Assembly (NCBI GenBank): GCA_023423235.1
Contig: JAFAFY010000420.1
Coordinates: forward strand, 1 to 6,038
Source: Pseudomonadota bacterium
GTDB taxonomy: Bacteria > Pseudomonadota > Gammaproteobacteria > Xanthomonadales > Xanthomonadaceae
DNA length: 6,038 nucleotides
Direction of reading: 5' to 3'
Part shown: positions 1 to 4,292 of the stretch, piece by piece
How positions within the stretch are numbered: the stretch's first letter is position 1
Layout of the letters: each line of letters opens with the position of its first letter
Notes under the pieces: model-generated
What the model saw: only the letters and a program-made list of their open reading frames with translations
Databases searched by the model: none
Told to the model about the DNA's origin: nothing
Program-made: the position numbers and the translations under genes

Positions 1-1
1 G

Positions 2-571
2 CGCGGCGGCAACGGCCAGTCGGGCGGCGATGCCGGGCACCGCCTGGATGCGTTGGCGCCGATCGCGCCTCCGGACACCTGCGATGCGATCGTGCGCGAC
101 GTGGCGGCGCTGCCGACCTGGCCGCCGGCCGACTGGCAACCGCTGCATCCGCGCGCGTGGCTGCGGCTGTTGCTGGGCGATGTCGTGGTGACCGCGCTGC
201 TGTGCGCGGCGCTGGGCTGGTTCTTCCAGTGGTGGGGCGTGCTCGGGCTGCTGTGGCTGCCCTGGTCGGCCTTCGTCGCCCGCCGCCACGCCAGCCGCGC
301 CGGCTACGCCATCGACGCGCACCTGGTCGCGGTGCGCGAGGGCTGGTGGACCCGGCACTGGCGCTTCGCCGAGGTCGACAAGCTGCAGACCGTGGAACTG
401 CGGCAATCGCCGCTGGACCGCGGCTTCGGCATGGCCGCCGTGTGGCTGGACACCGCCGGCGCCAATCCGCTGGCACCGCAGTTGCGGCTGCGCTACCTGC
501 CGCTGGCGACCGCCGAGCGTCTCCACGCCATGCTGGCGCGGGAGATCGCGCGGCGGCCGCTGCGCTGGTAG
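2..571 (+). CDS. Membrane PH-domain protein, YdbT-like (5' partial)
   Basis: The reading frame is open from the left edge to a TAG at 569-571, so only the C-terminal 189 residues are visible and the true start lies upstream; the TTG at 53 is only the first start-type codon in the window. The visible part runs: a linker with the sequence LAPIAPPDTCDAIV and then ADWQPLHPRAW; two closely spaced hydrophobic segments at about codons 53-97 (LLLGDVVVTALLCAALGWFF and WWGVLGLLWLPWSAF); then a PH-like domain with the pattern GYAID..LVAVREGWWTRHW, the helper motif AEVDKLQTVELRQSPLDR, and GMAAVWLDTAGA. This matches the last bacterial PH (DUF304/bPH2) repeat of the YdbT family, inner-membrane proteins with several membrane-linked PH domains and no well-defined role. 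In many bacteria a small YdbS-type gene lies just upstream; that part is outside the window. The family call is firm, the function unknown. Confidence 0.85.
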   Translation, partial: RGGNGQSGGDAGHRLDALAPIAPPDTCDAIVRDVAALPTWPPADWQPLHPRAWLRLLLGDVVVTALLCAALGWFFQWWGVLGLLWLPWSAFVARRHASRAGYAIDAHLVAVREGWWTRHWRFAEVDKLQTVELRQSPLDRGFGMAAVWLDTAGANPLAPQLRLRYLPLATAERLHAMLAREIARRPLRW

Positions 572-738
572 CACGCTGTGCTGGCAGCGGGTAGCGGGTG
601 GCGCGCAGCCGCGGCCGCTTGGATTTTTCGCCCGCGGACGCCATATCGGCCGCAGTCCCGCATCCTATCGCCCCCAACGATGCGCGCCGCTGGCGCGCAG
701 GCCATCCGCCGTTGACCCGGCGGCGCAGGAGTTTGCAG
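572..738 (+). other. ribA leader with two GC-rich hairpins
   Basis: This 167-base spacer lies between the PH-domain gene and ribA. It holds two strong inverted repeats. The first is an 8-bp perfect stem at 681-688/692-699 (TGCGCGCC, loop GCT, GGCGCGCA). The second is a 6-bp perfect stem at 706-711/718-723 (CCGCCG, 6-base loop, CGGCGG) ending just before the Shine-Dalgarno. Neither is followed by a T-run, so they are not classical terminators. No FMN riboswitch (RFN element) is recognisable. No convincing sigma-70 promoter is visible; the best pair, TTGGAT at 619-624 and CATATC at 642-647 with 17 bases between, matches consensus at only 3 of 6 positions in each box. A regulatory role for the hairpins is inference. 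Confidence 0.4.
727..731 (+). promoter_or_regulatory. Ribosome binding site of ribA
   Basis: AGGAG sits 7 bases before the ATG at 739. This decides the start of ribA. The frame is open further upstream to a GTG at 598, but that start has no good Shine-Dalgarno and would add 47 residues of low-complexity Arg-rich sequence. Confidence 0.8.
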
Positions 739-1896
739 ATGTCCCGCTCGTCCCCACCCGGCCCGTCCACGGCCAGCGCCTCCGCCGCCAATGCCGCATT
801 GTTCGGCGATCCGGCGGTCATCCGCTGCGAACGCGCAGTCTCGGAGCTGCGCCAGGGACGTCCGGTGGTCATTACCGCGCTGTCGGGTCCGCGCCTGGCC
901 TTCATCACCCTGGACGGCAGCACCGCGGGCAGCTACGCGCGCTTCGCCCGCGCCGCCGGCAACCGCCAGCATCTGGCGTTGACCGCGCATCGCGCCGCGG
1001 TGCTGGGCCTGCAGGCGCCGCAGGGCGCGCGCATTCCGCTGGCCGGTGTCGACCACGACGCGCTGGCGGCGCTGGGCTTCCTGCGCAATGCCGGCGCCCC
1101 GGCGCAGTGGCAGCCGGCCAACGCGCTCGACGCTGCCGGGATCGCCCTGGCGCGACTGGGCCTGATGCTGCCGGCCCTGATCGCGGTCGACCTGCCCGAA
1201 GCAGGCGACGACGGCGCCTTCGCCGGCTGCTGCCAGGTCTCGGTCGCCGACCTGCAGGCCGGCAGCGAGGGCGCGGCCGACGATTTCGAGCTGGTCACGC
1301 GCGCGCCGGTGCCGCTGCGCGAAGTCGGCATGTGCCAGTTCGTGGTGTTCCGCGGCGGCGTCGCCCAGCGCGACCAGGTGGCGGTGGTGGTCGGCAACCC
1401 CGATCCCGATGCCGTGGTGCCGGTGCGGGTGCATTCCTCGTGCCTGACCGGCGACCTGTTCGGCTCGCTCAAGTGCGACTGCGGCGACCAGCTGCGCGCC
1501 GGCCTGCTGGCGCTCAAGGCGGCCGGCGGCGGCGTGCTGCTGTATCTCGACCAGGAAGGCCGCGGCACCGGCATCGCCGCCAAGATGCGCGCCTACGGCT
1601 ACCAGCACGAGGGCCTGGACACGATCGACGCCGACGCCCAGCTCGGCTTCGGCGCCGACGAGCGCCGCTACGGCACCGCCGCGGCAATGCTGCAGGGCCT
1701 GGGCATCGGCCGCATCGCGCTGCTGAGCAACAACCCCGACAAGGTCGCGCGCCTGCGCGAAGCCGGCATCGACGTGGTCGAGCGCCGCCCGCTGACCGGC
1801 CATGTCACCGCCGAGAACGAGCAGTACCTGCGCACCAAGGCGCGCCGCGCCGGGCATGCGCTGGACGTGGACGCGCTGCTGCGCGCGATGGAATGA
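739..1896 (+). CDS. ribA: GTP cyclohydrolase II with extra N-terminal domain
   Basis: A 385-residue protein. GTP cyclohydrolase II opens the imidazole ring of GTP, releasing formate and pyrophosphate, to make the first intermediate of riboflavin synthesis in the cytoplasm. The catalytic domain covers about residues 183-383. It holds the zinc cysteines of the family, Cys235, Cys246 and Cys248 (HSSCLTGDLFGSLKCDCG), aligning with E. coli Cys54, Cys65 and Cys67; the QEGRG motif; Tyr286 (E. coli Tyr105); and Asp307 and Arg309 in GADERR (E. coli Asp126, Arg128). SNNPDKV and VERRPL follow as expected, so an active enzyme is likely. E. coli RibA has only 196 residues; the additional 180 N-terminal residues resemble a worn-down DHBP synthase (RibB): RAVSELRQGRPVVI at 32-45 where RibB enzymes start, but without the acidic DDEDRENEGD motif. 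The gene is therefore monofunctional, not a ribBA fusion. It converges on a glycosyltransferase gene 4 bases downstream and is not beside other rib genes here, so a second copy in a rib operon elsewhere is possible. Confidence 0.93.
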   Translation: MSRSSPPGPSTASASAANAALFGDPAVIRCERAVSELRQGRPVVITALSGPRLAFITLDGSTAGSYARFARAAGNRQHLALTAHRAAVLGLQAPQGARIPLAGVDHDALAALGFLRNAGAPAQWQPANALDAAGIALARLGLMLPALIAVDLPEAGDDGAFAGCCQVSVADLQAGSEGAADDFELVTRAPVPLREVGMCQFVVFRGGVAQRDQVAVVVGNPDPDAVVPVRVHSSCLTGDLFGSLKCDCGDQLRAGLLALKAAGGGVLLYLDQEGRGTGIAAKMRAYGYQHEGLDTIDADAQLGFGADERRYGTAAAMLQGLGIGRIALLSNNPDKVARLREAGIDVVERRPLTGHVTAENEQYLRTKARRAGHALDVDALLRAME

Positions 1897-1900
1897 AGCT

Positions 1901-2830
1901 TCAGGCGCGGCGCGTGCGCAGGAAGTGCCCCAGCATGCCCAGCCAGTGCTCGATGCGCTTGGCCAGCGGCACCGGTGCCCGGAACAGCAGCCAGCTGTAG
2001 GCGCGCAGCTCCCACAGCGTGGGCCGCGGCTTGGTGCGGAACTCGGCCTTGGCCATGCGCAGCCAGCGCGGCGTGATTCCGGCCTGGTTGCGGTAGAACT
2101 CGAGCATCCGCTCGCTGCCGATGACATGCCGGTAGACTCGCAGCGGCGACGGCCCGAAGCTCTTGAGCGCGTTGGCGCCATGCTCGCGGTGGCCGACCAG
2201 CGGCGCCGACAGGTAGACCTTGTGCGCACCCAGGATGTCGGCGCCGTAGACGATGCAGTCGTCGGGTCGCGACAGCCAGTCGGCTGCGCGCTCGGGCGGC
2301 AGCGCCAGCAGCTGCGCCATCAGGCCACGGCGCAGGCTCACCGCCGAGGTCGCCGCGCCCTGGAAGCGGTGGAAATACGCGCCCAGCAGGATCGACAGGC
2401 CGAGGTCGCGGTCCGGGCCGGGCTTGAACATGGGCCGGTCGACATCGCCGAACAGCTGCATGTTGGTATAGACGAAATCGACTTCGGCGCGGCTGGCGTA
2501 GACATCGACGATGCGCTGCAGGTAGTCGCGGTTCCAGCGGTCGTCGGAATCGAGCAGCGCGACGATGTCGCCGCGCACCTGGGCGAAACCGGTGATCCAG
2601 GCCTGCAGCTGGCCGCCGTTGGCCTGTTCGATCAGGGTCACGCGCGCATCGTTGCCGTAGTGCCTGCGCAGCAGCTCGGGCGAGCCGTCGCGCGAGCCGT
2701 CGTCGACGATGATCACCTGCAGCGGCGCCTCGGTCTGCGCCAGCACCGAGTCGATCGCCTCGACCACGAAGGCGGCGTAGTTGTAGCTGGAGACGAGGAC
2801 GCTGACGGTGGGCCGTGGCGGGGCGGTCAT
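1901..2830 (-). CDS. Family 2 glycosyltransferase
   Basis: A 309-residue GT-A type inverting glycosyltransferase that would transfer a sugar from a nucleotide-sugar to an unknown acceptor, on the cytoplasmic side. The N-terminus is typical: TVSVLVSSYNYAAFVVEAIDSVL (residues 8-30), DDGS at 43-46 for the nucleotide, NGGQLQAW at 71-78, and LLDSDDRW at 92-99 with the metal-binding DxD at Asp94/Asp96. Towards the C-terminus, LVGHREHGANAL resembles the YRxHGxN motif common in this family. No membrane span is evident. The ATG at 2830 was chosen because the GT-A fold starts right after it and a promoter-like -10 lies just upstream. No Shine-Dalgarno precedes it. The frame stays open upstream; an in-frame ATG at 2881 has AAGG 9 bases before it, but would add a Cys/Ala/Arg-rich tail and would start upstream of the promoter. 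The gene ends 4 bases from the ribA stop, tail to tail, and is divergent from the next glycosyltransferase. Substrate unknown; cell-surface polysaccharide is the likely field. Confidence 0.88.
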   Translation of the reverse strand: MTAPPRPTVSVLVSSYNYAAFVVEAIDSVLAQTEAPLQVIIVDDGSRDGSPELLRRHYGNDARVTLIEQANGGQLQAWITGFAQVRGDIVALLDSDDRWNRDYLQRIVDVYASRAEVDFVYTNMQLFGDVDRPMFKPGPDRDLGLSILLGAYFHRFQGAATSAVSLRRGLMAQLLALPPERAADWLSRPDDCIVYGADILGAHKVYLSAPLVGHREHGANALKSFGPSPLRVYRHVIGSERMLEFYRNQAGITPRWLRMAKAEFRTKPRPTLWELRAYSWLLFRAPVPLAKRIEHWLGMLGHFLRTRRA

Positions 2831-2844
2831 GGGAGGCGCGGCGA

Positions 2845-2861
2845 CGCCGCGTGCTGCGGCG
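2845..2861 (-). other. Hairpin in the 5' leader of the minus-strand glycosyltransferase
   Basis: A 6-bp perfect stem (CGCCGC and GCGGCG, 5-base loop) lies between the predicted promoter and the ATG at 2830. If transcription starts near 2860, the hairpin sits at the very 5' end of the mRNA, where it could protect the transcript. The role is inference. Confidence 0.3.
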
Positions 2862-2866
2862 CCGGC

Positions 2867-2875
2867 ATCATAGCA
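2867..2875 (-). promoter_or_regulatory. Extended -10 promoter for the minus-strand glycosyltransferase
   Basis: Read on the minus strand, the sequence is TGCTATGAT: a TGn extension directly before TATGAT, which matches TATAAT at 5 of 6 positions. It is conspicuous in such GC-rich DNA. Transcription would start around 2860 and give a leader of about 30 bases before the ATG at 2830. No good -35 box is visible, which is usual for extended -10 promoters. Confidence 0.45.
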
Positions 2876-2930
2876 ACGCATGCCGTGGCGCCTTGCGTCG
2901 CAGTCCGCCGCGCCACCGCGTGCGATCGGC

Positions 2931-2936
2931 GACAAT
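2931..2936 (+). promoter_or_regulatory. Possible -10 box of the WaaE-like gene
   Basis: GACAAT matches TATAAT at 4 of 6 positions and ends 7 bases before the ATG at 2944. No Shine-Dalgarno precedes that ATG, so the transcript could be leaderless. The box lies in the loop and right arm of a small inverted repeat, GGCGA-CAA-TCGCC at 2928-2940. No -35 box is recognisable. Weak evidence. Confidence 0.25.
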
Positions 2937-2943
2937 CGCCGGC

Positions 2944-3723
2944 ATGCCGACACCCACCGCTCCGCCACCCGCTCCCCTGCCGATCTCGGGCGTGGTCATC
3001 ACCCGCAACGAGGCCGACCGCATCGGCCGCTGCCTGGATTCGATGCGCGCACTGTGCAGCGAACTGCTGGTGGTCGATTCCGGCTCGGACGACGACACCG
3101 TCGCGGTCGCCGCCGCGCATGGCGCGCGCGTGGTGCACCAGGACTGGCTGGGCTACGCCGCGCAGAAGACCTTCGCCAACACCCTGGCCACGCAGCCGTG
3201 GCTGCTGCTGCTGGATGCCGACGAATGGCTTTCGGACGGCACCGAGGCGGCGATCCGCGCGCTGTTCGCCAGCGGCCGGGTGGAGGACGCGGATGCCTGG
3301 CTGCTGACGCGGCGCAACTGGTTCCTCGGCCACCGCCTGCGCGGCGGCGAACCGATGGAGCGACTGGTGCGCGCCGGCTGGCGCTACCTGCCCTCGCAGG
3401 TGCACGAACGCCCGGACCTCGCGGGCAAGACCGTACGCGCGCTCGCGGCCGACTTCGAGCACGACACCTCGCGCAGCCACGCCGAGCACGTCGCCAAGCT
3501 GTCGCGCTATGCGCAGCTGTGGGCGCGGCAGCGGCATGAGGCCGGCAAGCGCGCATCGGCGCTCGATGGCCCGCTGCACGCGGCCGCGTATCTGCTCAAG
3601 CAGTATCTGCTGCGCGGCGCCTTTCTCGATGGCGCCGCCGGCTGGCGTTTCCATCGCGCACAGGCCGGCTACGTGCTGGAGAAATACCGCGCGCTGCGCG
3701 CGCTGGGCAGCGCGGACCACTGA
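2944..3723 (+). CDS. WaaE/KdtX-like LPS core glycosyltransferase
   Basis: A 259-residue family 2 glycosyltransferase of the beta-1,4-glucosyltransferase (WaaE/KdtX) type, which adds a hexose to the inner core of lipopolysaccharide on the cytoplasmic face of the inner membrane. Visible hallmarks: ISGVVITRNEADRIGRCLDS (14-33), VVDSGSDDDT (43-52), QDWLGYAAQKTFAN (66-79; the QDW.G...QK pattern is characteristic of this subfamily), and LLLDADEWLS (88-97) with the DxD at Asp91/Asp93. The second half has the expected RNWFLGHRLRGG, the VHER motif, repeated His residues (FEHDTSRSHAEHVAKLSRYA), and the C-terminal YLLKQYLLRGAFLDG..G...A.AGYVLEKYRAL. About 250-260 residues is normal. The ATG at 2944 is preferred because the fold starts some 12 residues later; the frame is open back to 2815 without family similarity. 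There is no Shine-Dalgarno. The gene is divergent from the other glycosyltransferase, 113 bases away. Its last codons and TGA lie in a tandem repeat. The family is clear; donor and acceptor are unproven. Confidence 0.9.
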   Translation: MPTPTAPPPAPLPISGVVITRNEADRIGRCLDSMRALCSELLVVDSGSDDDTVAVAAAHGARVVHQDWLGYAAQKTFANTLATQPWLLLLDADEWLSDGTEAAIRALFASGRVEDADAWLLTRRNWFLGHRLRGGEPMERLVRAGWRYLPSQVHERPDLAGKTVRALAADFEHDTSRSHAEHVAKLSRYAQLWARQRHEAGKRASALDGPLHAAAYLLKQYLLRGAFLDGAAGWRFHRAQAGYVLEKYRALRALGSADH

Positions 3724-3768
3724 CGACTGACCACTGACGACGGACCGCTGACGACGGACCGCTGACGA
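3713..3768 (+). repeat. Tandem 14-bp (double heptamer) repeat, four copies
   Basis: Four head-to-tail copies: CGGACCACTGACGA (3713), CTGACCACTGACGA (3727), CGGACCGCTGACGA (3741) and CGGACCGCTGACGA (3755), followed by a partial CGG. The last two are identical. Each copy divides into two related heptamers, of which CTGACGA is invariant in the second place, so the array can be read as eight heptamers. It begins inside the upstream coding region: the first copy supplies the last Asp and His codons and the TGA stop. The length is not in doubt; the origin (slippage or a dispersed heptamer family) is open. Confidence 0.9.
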
Positions 3769-3898
3769 CGGGCAGCTTCGACGCCCGCAGGTGCCGATGC
3801 TTCCGCGCCGCCGCCGGACGCACGTCCAGCACGCCTGCTGCCGGGACCCGGCGGTGCCGACGTTCAAGCCAGGTCCTGATCAGCGCAACCTTCCGGCC

Positions 3899-3985
3899 CT
3901 CCTGCCGCGCGCGGGAGAAGATGCCAGAAAGGCGGATGCGGGCGGATTGGCGCTCGGCCCACCCCTCTGCCACATGCGGGCGTGG
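3899..3985 (+). repeat. Composite REP-like element, degenerate copy 1
   Basis: The order of parts matches copy 2 at 4069-4160: a left hairpin (7-bp stem with one G.T pair, CTCCTGC/GCGGGAG, at 3899-3917), a middle motif GAAAGGCGGATG at 3927-3938, a GCGCT..GCCCACCCCTCT stretch, and a right arm ending ATGCGGG at 3974-3980. Translating the opposite strand shows the relation clearly: PHVAEGW..IRLSGIFSRAR here against PHAGEGW..IRPSGTFPRVR in copy 2. The right palindrome has decayed, so this is probably an older copy. Confidence 0.65.
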
Positions 3986-4068
3986 TGTGCGCAACCGCAT
4001 TGCGGCGGGTCCGCGCCGATCGCTGGCCGGGCTCAAGCGCCATTCTGATTCGCACGATCTCCCAGTTC

Positions 4069-4160
4069 CCTTCCCCCGCACGCGGGGAAAGGTGCCCGAA
4101 GGGCGGATGGGGGGGAGCGCTTCGCCCTCACCCCAACCCTCTCCCGCATGCGGGAGAGGG
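4069..4160 (+). repeat. Composite REP-like element, intact copy 2
   Basis: Left hairpin at 4069-4092: a CCCCGC/GCGGGG core, one mismatch, then three to five more pairs. Then GAAGGGCGGATG at 4098-4109, a GAGCGCTTCGCCCTCACCCC stretch, and a perfect right palindrome at 4137-4160. The CCCTCACCCC-AACCCTCTCCC pattern with a mirrored GGGAGAGGG is a familiar dispersed intergenic repeat in GC-rich proteobacteria; that is from general knowledge and was not searched here. It does not encode protein. Confidence 0.75.
4137..4160 (+). repeat. Perfect 24-bp palindrome
   Basis: CCCTCTCCCGCA followed directly by its exact reverse complement TGCGGGAGAGGG. In RNA this would fold as a long hairpin with a minimal 4-base loop. 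It lies about 45 bases upstream of the receptor promoter and about 410 bases behind the WaaE-like gene. It is part of REP-like copy 2. It could act as a bidirectional transcription barrier, but there is no T-run on either side. Confidence 0.85.
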
Positions 4161-4204
4161 GGAGCTACCGTGTTGCTGAATGTTCGCGCCAATCGGCAGC
4201 GCCA

Positions 4205-4233
4205 TTGATCCTGCGTTCATGAATGCGTAAGAT
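4205..4233 (+). promoter_or_regulatory. Sigma-70-type promoter of the TonB-dependent receptor
   Basis: TTGATC (4205-4210, 4 of 6 matches to TTGACA, the first four bases correct) and TAAGAT (4228-4233, 4 of 6 matches to TATAAT) are separated by exactly 17 bases. Transcription would begin near 4240 and give a leader of about 50 bases. It is the most AT-rich stretch of the spacer. The spacer between the boxes carries a palindrome (separate entry). Confidence 0.45.
4213..4226 (+). promoter_or_regulatory. Possible operator palindrome between -35 and -10
   Basis: GCGTTCATGAATGC: an 8-bp perfect palindromic core TTCATGAA with GC/GC flanks and one mismatched pair. It fills the spacer of the predicted promoter, where a bound repressor would block RNA polymerase. 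It does not look like a typical Fur box (GATAATGATNATCATTATC type), so the regulator, if any, is not identified. Confidence 0.3.
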
Positions 4234-4280
4234 GCGCGCCGCCAGCGAGCGTGAGCCAGCACGGCCTGCCACTCACCCCT

Positions 4281-4284
4281 GGAG
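4281..4284 (+). promoter_or_regulatory. Ribosome binding site of the TonB-dependent receptor
   Basis: GGAG, 8 bases before the ATG at 4293. The ATG is directly followed by a signal peptide, so start and site support each other. Confidence 0.75.
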
Positions 4285-4292
4285 ATTCCCCG

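Larger units (their letters stand above)
3724..4292 (+). other. Noncoding, repeat-rich intergenic island
   Basis: These 569 bases hold no credible gene. The short open frames present carry repeat-derived Arg/Pro-rich sequence with no start signals. Contents in order: most of the heptamer array (to 3768); a hairpin around GCCGGG-A-CCCGGC at 3840-3852, extendable with wobble pairs to 3836-3856 and lacking a T-run; two copies of a composite palindromic element (from 3899 and from 4069); a small stem CGCAA/TTGCG at 3990-4004 between them; and the promoter region of the TonB-dependent receptor (4205-4292). The hairpins may end transcription from the WaaE-like gene or stabilise its mRNA end, but no standard intrinsic terminator is present. 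Confidence 0.7.

Noticed and set aside
598..738. GTG at 598 as an earlier ribA start
   Set aside because: It lacks a good Shine-Dalgarno; the added 47 residues are Arg-rich and cover the two hairpins, while ATG 739 has AGGAG at ideal spacing.
572..738. FMN riboswitch upstream of ribA
   Set aside because: None of the conserved RFN-element sequence blocks is visible; the hairpins are simple local stems.
493..2229. 578-residue open frame on the minus strand across ribA
   Set aside because: It is antisense to ribA, which has full catalytic motifs, and crosses into another frame of the glycosyltransferase. Low-complexity Arg/Ala/Gln composition, no ribosome site.
1802..3307. 501-residue plus-strand open frame antisense to the first glycosyltransferase
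   Set aside because: It overlaps ribA, the minus-strand glycosyltransferase and the WaaE-like gene in other frames and has no recognisable domain.
3836..3856. Intrinsic terminator of the WaaE-like gene
   Set aside because: The GCCGGG/CCCGGC stem has a 1-base loop on paper and no T-run, and it lies about 115 bases from the stop; termination cannot be supported.
3713..4160. CRISPR array
   Set aside because: The repeats are contiguous heptamers or two unequal palindromic elements, not identical repeats with unique spacers, and no cas gene is present.
3791..4208. Small open frames (65-95 residues, both strands) in the intergenic island
   Set aside because: Their sequence is translated palindrome (for example SPSPQPSPACGRG), with no start signals or codon bias.
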